Shown here: positions 11,275 to 21,890 of the stretch, piece by piece
Layout: every line of letters starts with the position of its first letter
Position numbering within the stretch: position 1 is the first letter of the stretch
Assembly (NCBI GenBank): GCA_954871525.1
Contig: OX940864.1
Span: 22,004,001 to 22,068,000 of the forward strand
Direction of reading: 5' to 3'
Length of the DNA stretch: 64,000 bases
From: Parietaria judaica
Taxonomy: Eukaryota; Streptophyta; Magnoliopsida; Rosales; Urticaceae
Made by a program: the position numbers and the translations under genes
Notes under the pieces: generated by a model
What the model was told of the DNA's origin: nothing
Databases searched by the model: none
Seen by the model: the letters and a program-made list of their open reading frames with translations, nothing else

Positions 11275-11762
11275 GGTCCGAGAAGTCGGTTTGAGTTTGA
11301 GTATTATCTACAATTCTACCTATTACCTATCTATTATGTGTATGAGTTGTTGGACTATGTGTTTGATACATTTGTGAGACTATGTTTTATTGGTGTTATA
11401 GGACTATGTGTGTATGACTTTATCTTCATATGTTTGTATGATAGTATAAAAATAGTTAGTAAGTTTTCCGTCGATAAGTATCGAAAAGTGTCGATAATCC
11501 GTCGATAATCCTCGATAAGTATCGGTAATCGGTAAGCTACAGTATTATTAGTTTTCCGTCGATAATACGGTTATCCGTCGATTAATCCGTCGATAACAGC
11601 AAGCGATTTATCGGTTATCTCGATAAGTTGAACCTTGTATTTAAGTATATTTTATCAATTTTATTATTTTTCTCTTACGAATTCATCTTATTAATTTTCA
11701 ATCATTAGACTTGTCAAATACCTAACAAGTTACAAGTAATCTCAATATTTAGTATGTTAATC

Positions 11763-12325
11763 TAGAGGTGTCAAGTGGGCCGGGCCGGCCCAGGCCCACC
11801 CGCCCCGACTCGTAAAAAAATTGGGTTCGCCCCGCCCCATTTTTTTTTTGGGTCGGGCTAAGCCCGCCCCTATCAAAAGGGTCAGGCGATTGAATTTATT
11901 TACATTTACATTACTCGACTCGACTTTCAAAATAAATATTCAAATATCGAGCAAATACAAAAAAAAAAGAGGTATTATTGTTCGTTAAAGGCCCACGATA
12001 TCTTGTAAAATTCTTAATAAAATGGTTTCGTAAAAACGTATCGCTCTCCGTAAAAACCCAACCCGTTATGGTTTCCGAAAAGCCCAATAAATTCGACCTG
12101 TAAAAGCCCACTAAATTCGACCCGTAAAAGCCCACTAAATTCGTCTCGTTAAAGCCCGCCCCGCCCCGTGACATTGTGGGTTCGGGTTCATGGGCCGGGG
12201 TGGGCCTTGATGGCTTTTCCAAAACCCGCCCCACACATTGAACAGGGCGGGTCAAACCCGTCCCGTTTTACATGCGGGCTTAACGGGTTGTGGGCCGGGC
12301 CACCCCGGCCCACTTGACACCACTA
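11763..12325. mobile_element. hAT-type MITE, GC-rich ends (563 bp)
   Basis: The left end reads TAGAGGTGTCAAGTGGGCCG. The right end, reverse-complemented, reads TAGTGGTGTCAAGTGGGCCG. An 8-bp TSD TGTTAATC flanks it (11755-11762 and 12326-12333). The interior has runs of gggcc/cccgc and repeated minus-strand gggctttt-type text, with no domain. A 114-residue minus-strand open frame (11911-12255) is repeat-derived, not a gene. Confidence 0.9.
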
Positions 12326-12333
12326 TGTTAATC

Positions 12334-14146
12334 TCATTTAGTTATCATTAATTAATAAAAAATAAATTTTAATAAGTCATGAGACTCCAACAAATTAATA
12401 TTTTTTATTGTTTACTATCGTATAAGGGACAATGTAGTATGTTATAAATACAAGAAATTTTATTGTCAAATATTAAAATTTAGTGGATAAATTCACCAAC
12501 TTGCAAAACCTAAAGGCTATAATACAACCACATCGTAACTTTGTTTGAAAGAAGAAAAAAAAAAGAGTTCTTAGATTATTTTTTGAAAGAAAAAAAAAAT
12601 CTTAAAAAAAAAAGACAAGTGTTCGGTAAACTCTTTATTTATTTTTTGTAACAAAAGCTAATTTAACGTTTGATAAAATAAATATACTATAGTAAAAATA
12701 CTAAAATAAACTAAAAATTCTATTTTTATTTTTAGAATAAATTAAAAGCTACAAATCTTAGTTTTTATGACTTATGAACAAAATTTATAATCATTTTTGA
12801 ATTTTTTTTATAAAAATAATTTTGTCAAACACTTGATAAACAATTTAATTTATTGGGAAAACTAAAACAAAACTTTTTAATATGAATCAAAGTATCTAAC
12901 TCTTCCGTATTAATATGAAAAACAAAAGTTGACTCAAAAAGTGAAATGATTGGAATGGCACTCAATTACTCGTGCCCTTGATTAAGAGTGGCATCAAGCA
13001 TACCAGGATTTGACGTATCTATCAATTATATATAACGACTTTCGTGTATTTATCGTTGAACCAATACTATTACTGAATCACTGTTTCAAGTTGAAGATAA
13101 TAATTAATTAATAAAGATTTGCGACAGAGTTAAGTTGAGGGTAATAGTGGCATGGCAATACGCAAAACTGAAATTAAAGGCAAAGCCGCGTTTTGGGACA
13201 AACAAGAATCGTTGCCTAAATAGAAAATAATAATAATAATAATTAAGTAGGGCCTGTTATTCTATATTACTCGTTTTATTGTTACGAGTGGAATGGCAAA
13301 AAAAAAAAAGTACATATAAATGTGTTTCTCTACTTTTGCATTACTCATTTTACTTCTTTAATGATGCATAATTAGCTGTTCATATATATTTGTGTTTTTG
13401 TATTTTTTTTTTATGAACAAAATACATAATAACTTTCAAGTAAAAAGTTAAATCTTAAAAAAGGGATTATTACATTTTTTTCTTTTACAAATCTCATGTT
13501 GTAAAATTCTCAAACGTTATTCTAAAGTTTATAATCTCACCGTCTTAATCGAAGTGGCTTAATCAATATTAAATTGTCACTAGATATTGGTTCGAGATTT
13601 AAGTGCAATTCACACCAAAATTGACCCGTTACACCCTCTAAATGATAATATGTTACCGAGTTTCGCGTGGTGCAATCTACTAATTACGATATTATTGATA
13701 TACAACATAAGAGTAACAACGCATTAGTTTGTTTTTTTTTTTTGTTTTTTTTTTTTTGAGAAAACAACACATTAGTTGATAGACCACCCTATCGAACACT
13801 TTAGTTTTGTCCCGGGTCTCTATTGTCATTTTTTTTTATGGTAAAGCTCCTCTAACGTTACGTTTTATTTGCACATAAGCTCCTATTCTCAAAAATCAAA
13901 CTAACCAGATTATGGACTTGGTTTTATTTTTATTGTATTTTTTAATTAAATTTATTGTAGTTATAGGTTATATTAACAGCTTTATTCTATCTATAAATCA
14001 TATACTTTTTGAAATTTGGAAAATATATATCGAGCAGTTTAGAGACTTGGTGATTAAGTAGCGTAATGCGATTTGATGTGAGTAGTGAGTCAACCATTAT
14101 ATATAAGAGGGTCAAGAATCAAGATCAGGTCAACCACTAAACCACG
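12334..14146. other. AT-rich spacer, no gene seen
   Basis: Very AT-rich DNA with A and T homopolymers (for example near 12550-12610 and 13730-13760). No open frame of note, no domain, and no bounded repeat that I could define. Confidence 0.6.
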
Positions 14147-14155
14147 TACTTATAT

Positions 14156-15608
14156 GGGTAAATTGTGGCAAAAGTGGCCAATTTGAGGCCATTTGGCCAG
14201 TTATGTCGCCAATGCGAAAAAACTCCGATAATAGTACCTATTGTACCCTAATCACGCATGATTATAAAAACCATCCAGTTAACGAGTGACGGAGTCACGT
14301 GGACTTAACGGAGTGGCTTCGTGGCTTGGTAGTGGGCTCCACATTCCACGTCGATAACCCTAATATATTACACCTCGATTATTATATATAAAAAAAAAAG
14401 TATTAATAATTGTTGTCAGAAAAACGTTTTAATTACCCAAAAAAAAAACACTCGATTATGTTGATTAAATTAAACCCCTTTTCAAAACAATCAGACCATC
14501 CATTTTCTCATCACTCTCTCTCACTCTAACTCTCACTCTCTCTCTCTCTGGAAGCTTACAAAACCCTCCAACGAACAATTGCTGCTCGAGCGACGAAATG
14601 GCCGACGGCGAGGTGCCCGACCCTGATCAACCGTGGCGAGACCCACACTTCCAGCCTCTCCCCGATTACAGTAATAACTTAGCACTGTTTAAAGGGTTTT
14701 GTTCAAAGCTTTCATCTTGCATGATCAAAAATCAGAAAGTTCTTGACGAATCATGACGAACACGATGCAAATCACTTGTACCCCACTAATATGAACAACA
14801 ACTCCGGAAGGATGGTGGCAGCGGCACAACACAGGAACACTCGCATTTGATTCGCCTAGAAGCTCACATTTGACTCTAATCGTCGGAACCGCTGCCTGGC
14901 CGTCTTCAACCAACGGTGGATCAATCCAACGGAAAAATGTACACCCTCCATCTTTCTAATTAGGGTTCAAAAAAATATCGAGTTCAGCACCCAAATAATT
15001 TACCACATCAAAATTGGGAGTTTGAGAACGGTTTCAAACCAGTTGTCTGTAGCATCTTCGAAAACGTCTTCCAGGATTATTAGTGGTGCCCGAGGTGAGG
15101 AGGTTGGACGGAAGACCGCAATCACAAGTAACTCCATCGTGGGGGTGAGACGGATCCCTTGGCCGATCCACACGCCTAGTATTGTAAGAACCCTCACTCG
15201 CCATCTCGAGTATGAGCAGAAGACGATCGTCGAGAGAGAAGAAGGAAGAAGGGGGAAGAAAGAAACCCTAAAAGCTCGACAATAATTCAAAGATATAAAA
15301 AAAAAGAGTTAAAAAATTAAATATAAGAGAATTAAAACAAAATAAGATTATTATAATTTTTTTTTCTTAAAACTAAAACGTAAAAAATATTACGACACGT
15401 GGAATTTTTTTGCCACATGGCCCCTAAAACACATTCAGCAAAGGCCACTTAGCAGCTCAGCTAACAGAGTACTCGTTAACTGGATGGTTTTTATAATCAT
15501 GCGTGATTAGGGTACTGGTACAATAGGTACTATTGCCGGAGTTTTTTTGCATTGACGACATAACTGGCCAAACGGCCACAAATTGGCCACTTTTGCCACA
15601 ATTTACCC
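14156..15608. mobile_element. non-autonomous MULE with ~130-bp TIRs (possible Pack-MULE, 1453 bp)
   Basis: The ends are inverted copies of each other for roughly 130 bp: GGGTAAATTGTGGCAAAAGT at the left and its complement at the right, continuing to tggatggtttttataatcat. A 9-bp TSD TACTTATAT flanks it (14147-14155 and 15609-15617), the size expected for MULEs. The interior includes a CT-rich leader-like stretch and an ATG at 14598 opening MADGEVPDPDQPWRDPHFQP, followed by a possible splice donor. It also has GC-richer open frames (15022-15285 +, 15000-15290 -) that I cannot assign. The interior looks gene-derived, but the donor gene is not recognised. Confidence 0.9.
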
Positions 15609-15617
15609 TACTTATAT

Positions 15618-16094
15618 TTCTGAATTGTGACTTTGAAAGAGACATTCATATACATATATATATATAATCTTTCGGCCAAACGTAGTTATATTATTGTGAA
15701 AATTGAACACAGTGTTTAAAAAACAAAAATGCTCTTGTAAATATATGAGTTGTATATTCAATAATTCCGTTCACACACATACTAGCTTGCTAACACGTTC
15801 TAAAGCATTCTAAAAATAATTGAATAAAGGCATTATTATTATGTGCTCTCAATTTGCGTCTCTAAATAAAAAAATAATTGCACTTCGACTACAACCCACC
15901 TTGCCGGATCTTGTTGGACGTCACCAGACCGAGCTTTGGCCGCCGACTTGACACCGTCACACCATCGCAAGTTCGCAGATTGGCCACCGTCGCAAGCTCG
16001 TCGATGCTATACCAGGGAGAAGTTTACCCTAATACCATGAAACCTGGATTTTTTGCATGGGCTCTTGCCAGTGACACTGTGGGAGAGTGGCATT
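15618..16094 (+). other. spacer with an unassigned open frame interrupted by a LINE
   Basis: AT-rich up to about 15870. A GC-richer open frame then runs from 15878 (MHFDYNPPCRILLDVTRPSF) to the LINE insertion point near 16111, and the sequence resumes at 17439. The joined frame ends within a few codons. I do not recognise the protein. It may be a gene fragment that the LINE hit, or a chance frame. Confidence 0.3.
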
Positions 16095-16111
16095 GGGACG
16101 ATGACAATCTT

Positions 16112-17421
16112 TTTTTTTTTAAGGAAGAAGATTTCATTAAAGAGAGAGAGTTAAATCCCGTTGTACGACATTGTCAAGCCACTCCGGGCAATTACACGAC
16201 CAAAAATCCGTAGTCCCCTCGGGGATACGCGATTTAGCTAGGAAATTAGCAACCGCATTACAATGTCTTGGAATCCAAGGAAGTGTGCCGGACGGCACCA
16301 CCCTCTTGATCAACGTGTCAATTTGCGCTAGGATCGGCCCTTGCAAACTATTAAAATGATTCCCCTTAACAAGTTGGATGGCCCGGAGGCAATCGGATTC
16401 CACCACCGAAATTTGCCACCCACGGTCAAGAGCAAATTGAAGTCCATGGAGGATAGCCAAGCATTCCGCCGTTAAAGCCGAATCTACCGCACCTAACTTT
16501 GAGGCCGTGACACCGCAAACCATGCCTCGATCATTTCTAACGACTCCACCTACCGCCGTGAGCCCATAAGCTTCCACCCAAGCCGCATCCACATTGAGGG
16601 TGAGCCCCCCGTCCTCCGCCCCGGTCCAAGCATGTTGTCTAGCCGTATTGTCTATGTTCGGGCTCAACCCCGAGCTTCTAGCACCCGCTTTAAAGCTTGA
16701 AAACCAACTCACAACCTCTTCGATCCAAATCTCTGGCCTCTTGGAGTAATTCTCAAAAAGTTTGAGATTCCGATCCGTCCAAGCCACCCAAACGAGACCA
16801 CAAAAAAACTCTAAGTTCGCCAAAGAGAGATTATCCATCGCACGAAGGAAAAGTTCTCTCAAAGGTATCGCCCCCGTTTTTTCGACCCACCGATGCAACG
16901 TGGAGCTTCTCCAAATTGCTTGTGCTCGCTCACATCCCCAAATAGCGTGTAGACCATCCTCCGGAAGCGCCCCACAAAATTTGCAAAACGGCAAGCAATC
17001 CACGCCTCTTCCTCTTAGCGCTCCAAAAGTAGGTAAAGCTTCGAACCACGTCCGCCAAATCAAGTGTTTGACTTTAGGTGGGATTTGAAGGCTCCACATA
17101 ACTTTCCACCAACATGGTTCTTGAGGATCCGAACACGATGGACCACCGTGGGTGCTCGACCTTGCAAGCCGATAGGCCGACTTCACCGTATAAAGCCCAT
17201 CCTCCTCAAAATGCCACACTAAGCGGTCCTTATAATCCTCATGGCCCAACGGAATCTTCAAGATTGTCTCGGCATCGTACGGGCACATAAAGTTTCGGAC
17301 CAAATCATGGTCCCACCTTCCTTCCTTTATAAAGTCGGCGACTCCCCATGGATATCCATCGTCCGGCTCTCCGGTGACCACGGAAAAGGCTCCGGCTCTC
17401 GGGATCCAAGGTTGTGAGAAA
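16112..17421 (-). mobile_element. 5'-truncated LINE (L1-type), ~1.3 kb
   Basis: The 17-bp sequence GGGACGATGACAATCTT occurs on both sides (from 16095 and from 17422) as the TSD. A T-run at about 16110-16120 is the poly-A tail of a minus-strand element. Between them lies the 3' end of a LINE ORF2. Truncation of the 5' end is normal for target-primed reverse transcription, so only the terminal domains were ever copied here. Confidence 0.93.
16137..17421 (-). pseudogene. LINE ORF2 C-terminal fragment: zf-RVT and RNase H
   Basis: About 428 residues are open in one frame. A zinc-binding reverse-transcriptase tail (zf-RVT) is visible in WWKVMWSLQIPPKVKHLIWR and FCKFCGALPEDGLHAIWGC. A plant-LINE RNase H follows: NVDAAW (first Asp), TAECLAIL (Glu) and VVESDCLRA (second Asp). 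The final motif reads NAVANFLAK where the family usually has Asp in VAD, so the last active-site residue is probably Asn. The reverse transcriptase and endonuclease are missing. Host flank supplies the apparent start beyond 17421, so that ATG has no meaning for the element. Confidence 0.9.
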
Positions 17422-17438
17422 GGGACGATGACAATCTT

Positions 17439-17862
17439 ATTTACCAATGAAGACAAATAGCTAAAGCAATATCACGAAGCTCGGCCATAGTCAGGGCCAG
17501 CTTTGAGTGTCTTTATTCAAATTTAATCACAAAATTGAATTTTGTAATTATGGTAGGAACCCCGAAATTTCTTCTCGCCTAGGATCCAGAAAATCTCAGG
17601 AAGAGCCCTGATGCCGATACGTGTAATAAAATTTGTTTGGAAATTAACTGAATGCAATAAGTTTTTGTTTCGCTTATCCCATCCTTTTTTCAATCGAATT
17701 TGTTTTTAAAAATTATGGCCCCTCTTGACTTGAAATTCTTAATCCCTGAAATATAAGTGTACATGAAAGGGATAACGTAATACTTATCGAAGTTATCAAT
17801 TTTCGAATTTGTTTTTGGCAACGTGGTGCAATGGCTTGCGATGGCCAAAGAAGACCTTAGAC
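17439..17862. other. spacer, no gene seen
   Basis: Continuation of the DNA into which the LINE inserted, then AT-rich sequence. No open frame or bounded repeat recognised. Confidence 0.5.
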
Positions 17863-18323
17863 CAGAGCCGGCCCAACGGTTTTAGAGGCCTTTGGGCGAA
17901 ATATTATTATGAGGGCTTTTTTTTAAAACACAAGTGTATATATATGTATTTAATAAATTAAATATTCTAATTAAAGATATATGCTGCACCAATTTTTTTT
18001 TTCTCTCATTTTGACACAGCTAAAAGTCTTTATATATAAATTAGATGAATAAATTATTACTGTTACACTTTAGGCTATACAATGAGAATTTAATTTGTAT
18101 ATATACTTTGAAATATATAGTACATCACAATTACTAATACAAAATAATGTTTAAAAAATATATGTAGACACATTGGTTACGAGTTTTATTTAACGTTTTT
18201 TCTAATATTGCTGGCAAGAAGAATTATTGTTCTTATGTTATAGTGCGAAAAATTGAGCGTATTTGAATAATATAATCAAACCAAAACCTTGTATTCCAAA
18301 TCCAATGGACCACCCGTACACGC

Positions 18324-18920
18324 CAGGGGTGAGCATGGGTTGGGTTGGGCCGCCCCGATACTTTTTATGGACCCGACCCGATCACTTCGGGTTCCTAAAA
18401 AAAAAGCCCGATCCGACCCAATTTTTTTAATGCCCGAACCAAACCGACCCGATAAAAAATTGGGTTGGGTTGGTTTGGGTCGCCATGGCTCGATTAATTA
18501 AAATTTACTCTTATATAACAAAAAATAATATGAAAAAATGCATCAATGTAACTCAAAATTCAAGTAAAAATCCCCCAAACAAATTTAATCAAACAAACAT
18601 ACACTAAACAATGTAAAACATGAAAATGGGAGATTGAACGGTCTTTGAATGTAAATAAAATTGAGAATGAGAAATTTTAAAAGACTAAAGATTGCACTAT
18701 TTGAATAAAAATTAATATGAAATATATATTAATTATATTGGTCGGGTCGGAGACCCCGACCCGACCCAAGATTTTGGACCCGACCACGACCCGAATAATA
18801 GTCGGGTCCGGCCCGATCCGACCCAATTTTGACCGGGTTGGATTGGGCGGGTTAGATTGGGATCGGGTCTCTAACGGATTGAGTTGGGCCATCGGGTTGG
18901 GCCTAAAATGCTCACCCCTA
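18324..18920. mobile_element. hAT-type MITE (597 bp)
   Basis: The left end is CAGGGGTGAGCATGGGTTGG. The right end, reverse-complemented, is TAGGGGTGAGCATTTTAGG. The flanks GTACACGC (18316-18323) and GTACACGG (18921-18928) are an 8-bp TSD with one mismatch. Subterminal regions are rich in gacccgaccc/gggtcgggt, and the centre is AT-rich. No coding capacity. Confidence 0.88.
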
Positions 18921-18928
18921 GTACACGG

Positions 18929-19317
18929 TACACGAAATAGAGACATATCTAGCAATATTATATATATATATTTATAATTAAGTCTGGCATAATTGTATAT
19001 TTATATTAAAAAGAAGAAACATAAATAGAAAAAGAAATTGGACTTTTGCATCATTATACTATACAACTAAAAGAGGGTGCATTTTTTACTGTAGAGTATA
19101 CAGTATAAATTGAGCCAATCAATAGATAACAAATGGTAATTTCTACGGTGTTTGTTTATCCAATTAAAATGTGACATATGTTGCTCTAATGCTCTTCAAC
19201 ATAACGCCTGTTATAATAATAGAAAAAAGTCCATTTTTCACCTTATACAAAAATTATCCTCCTTTGTATCTCTCTTACATGGATTTGATTTCAGAGCTTC
19301 TTTTAATTGTCCCAAGG
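18929..19317. other. AT-rich spacer, no gene seen
   Basis: AT-rich sequence between two hAT elements. Nothing recognisable. Confidence 0.5.
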
Positions 19318-19325
19318 ATTTGCAC

Positions 19326-20147
19326 CAAGGTGTTAAATTTCCCGATTTTCCATGGAAATATCGACCGATTTTTGTTTTTCGAGGATATGCGAAAGGAAAA
19401 CCCTTTCGTTTCGCTGGATTTTTACCATTTTTCGCGAAATTCGCATGGGCACGTGGGTGGAATATCGTTTTTCGTTTTTGTGAGTAAAAATTGCGAAAAA
19501 TGGTTGGAATTTCGCACAAAATCATATTTTTTTGTAGATTTCGACAAAAATACCAATTAAACTTTCGGTAAAAATAATTATACACCTCATCTAATAATTT
19601 AACTTAATATTATACACTTCAAATAATATTATACACTTAACATACATATTAACTTCATCTAACATACATATACACATAATGTACATATTCATTTAATATT
19701 ATACACTTCAACTAATATTAAATTTGTTAACATACATATACAATTAACATGCATATTCACTTAATATTACACACTTAATTAACATACATATTCACTTCAC
19801 ATAATAATTTGACTTAATATTATACACTTCAACTAATAAATTGACTTAATATTATACATTTCACCTACATATTTAAGTTACAAATGTGTTTGTTGTATAC
19901 AATTATGTCTTGTATTTATTAAATATGTAGTTTTGAACCTATATAAATATCTTGCTTAAATACTCAAATATTTTTACCAAATATCCGTCGAAAACCTCAT
20001 TGGCATGCGGTATGCCCATGTGAAAAATGCGGTATATGCGGCATGCCCTTTTTTTACGATTTGCCCATCGACATACCCATCGGCAAGCGATATATCCGTA
20101 AAACGGAAAATGCGAAACGACATCGGCAAGCGACATTTTAAACCTTG
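19326..20147. mobile_element. non-autonomous hAT element of the CAAGG-end type (822 bp)
   Basis: The element begins CAAGGTGTTAAATTTCCCGA. Its other end, reverse-complemented, begins CAAGGTTTAAAATGTCGC. An exact 8-bp TSD ATTTGCAC flanks it (19318-19325 and 20148-20155). The left third has runs of fragments such as tttcgcgaaattcgc and the right end has repeated gcggtatgcccat-type text. The middle is an irregular array of ttatacacttcaactaatat and aacatacatat blocks. It shares its terminal CAAGG with the large hAT element at 6284 but the subterminal motifs differ. The open frames here (for example 19152-19560) are not genes. Confidence 0.9.
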
Positions 20148-20155
20148 ATTTGCAC

Positions 20156-21515
20156 TATAATAATATTATATACATCATACATGTGTCTCTTCTTGAGACA
20201 GGATTAAGATTTTGAATATCAAGTAGGTTTTTTTTTTCATCAAAGCTTAAATTAATATTTACAAAATTGTAAGTGTTTTCTTCCAACCCAAAGGATAAAA
20301 TAGCACACTAACAAAAAAAAACATATTTTTCACTGCATATATATATTTGGATGTGTGACAACAAATATATGATGCATATTATACATGAGAACTATATTGT
20401 ATATTTTAGTGTACTATATAAATATACAATGTAAGAGATTAAACGCATAGTAATTATGAAATTATTAAGGTTATGTTTTTGTAACTATTTGAATTATTAT
20501 GATTTAAAAAATTAAAATTTACTTGAAACAATTTTAAGTTAAAATATCTATAAATTCTGAAAAAATACATTTAATTGGAATCATTTAATTGCAAAAATAT
20601 TTTTAAAAATAATTAAATTTAAACAAAAATAAATATCAAATTGCAACAGATTTTTCGTTAGATATTAAAGCGTAACAGATATGTAACATCAATCGTTTTT
20701 ACTCTAAATTTTAAAATCAAATTAAATTTTTACTGACTATGTGTTACTGAATATGTGAAAATATCTCATTTTGTATTTTTTGAGAGCACTTCAACGTGTT
20801 AAAATACTCCATGTTTTGAAAGGTACGCTTTAACTTTTTCAAGTATGCTTTTTTGCTGGTTCTCCAAAAGTAATAAGAAAATATTGAAAAGTTTGAAATT
20901 CACAAATTTGTGAGCCACGAACTTACAATCCCACTCTAAATTGTTTATAAACATAATTTAATTAATATGTTATACTTATAAGAATGGAGTACTTATCTGA
21001 ATTAGATTATGCAGTTGCAAAAGTCAGCCCAACAAATTATAATATTTTTGAAATTATGTCAATCTCTTCTCAGTGGAATGATACAAGTGTATGTATGTAT
21101 GTATGTATATGTAGATATATATATATGTACATATTTACATATATACCTATATGTACACACTTATTTATGTACATACGTATATAAATATGTATACGAGGAA
21201 TACTTCTTTTTGAAAATCGATACTATAGAAATCTTTTTATGGGGTTTAAATAATCTCTTTCTTTAAGAAGAGATACTTCTATTACATAGACGACTTTTTT
21301 GTCTAATTACATATAGATGTGTAATTAATCATAAAAAAAATTAACTAATAACACAAAAAATATCAACAGATACTTAAAAACTACACACAAAAAACACAAA
21401 CTATCATATTTTTCTTGCTAAGAAAAATAAAAAATAAAATAAAATAAGCCGCGGCGACGCGCGGGTTATATATCTCGTTAGAAATAATATATAGAGTCGA
21501 GCAAAAAAAAAAGAG
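20156..21515. other. AT-rich spacer, no gene seen
   Basis: AT-rich DNA with tatatgta-type simple repeats near 21090-21190. The open frames at 20984-21266 are low-complexity. A GC-rich hairpin near its end is listed separately. Confidence 0.5.
21450..21482 (+). other. possible decayed Helitron 3' end (GC hairpin)
   Basis: The text ccgcggcgacgcgcggg can fold into a short GC stem. It is followed by ttatatatctcgtt, which resembles plant Helitron 3' ends (hairpin, then CTAGT after about ten bases). The terminal tetranucleotide is ctcg rather than CTRR, and no matching 5' end was found, so this is tentative. Confidence 0.3.
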
Positions 21516-21520
21516 AGAGA

Positions 21521-21761
21521 TGTTATAAATTCACTAACTTTGCACCTTGAATTTAAGTGGTAAGAAATTTGGTGAGTGGTGTGTTTTTATGGAAAAGATG
21601 ATGGAGAGAAGTAAGATGTGAGTGAGATAAATGTAAGTGTAGAAATGTGAGAGGTGAATTTTATTCATCCACTTAGGGGGGTATTTATAGGAAATTTGGA
21701 GCATACAATTATTGACTAATATAGTGTGAAAATAAATGAGCATTTCACATTATACATAACA
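21521..21761 (-). repeat. 3' LTR of the Copia element
   Basis: Begins TGTTATAAATTC and ends CATAACA on the + strand. 241 bp, with a six-G run near 21676-21681 against five in its partner. Confidence 0.97.
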
Positions 21762-21772
21762 CTCCCCCTTGG
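21762..21772 (-). other. polypurine tract of the Copia element
   Basis: Directly inside the 3' LTR the minus strand reads ccaagggggagtg, a purine-rich primer for plus-strand DNA synthesis in the position expected for the family. Confidence 0.8.
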
Positions 21773-21890
21773 AATGCTCATTACAAGAATTACGTGTTCA
21801 TGCTGCCTCATTAAAAACCTTACTAGGAAAAACCCAGTGGGATAAAAACCATAGTAAGGAAAAAAGAGTGCAGTCACGTAAAGCTCCCCC

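Larger units (their letters stand above)
6284..11637 (+). mobile_element. complete autonomous-type hAT transposon (5354 bp)
   Basis: The element starts CAAGGTTCGACTTACCGA and ends, on the reverse strand, CAAGGTTCAACTTATCGA, giving short imperfect terminal inverted repeats. The 8-bp sequence TATTTAAG flanks it on both sides (6276-6283 and 11638-11645) as an exact TSD, the hAT hallmark. Both ends are dense in subterminal motifs of the cgataatcg/cgattatcg type (6298-6660 and 11465-11627). Inside are a long repeated leader (about 6970-7980) and a five-exon transposase gene on the + strand. The perfect TSD suggests a fairly recent insertion, although the transposase appears to carry one nonsense codon. 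Confidence 0.93.

Noticed and set aside
19152..19585. Overlapping open frames on both strands around 19150-19585
   Set aside because: They run across the boundary of a TSD-delimited non-autonomous hAT element and have no domain.
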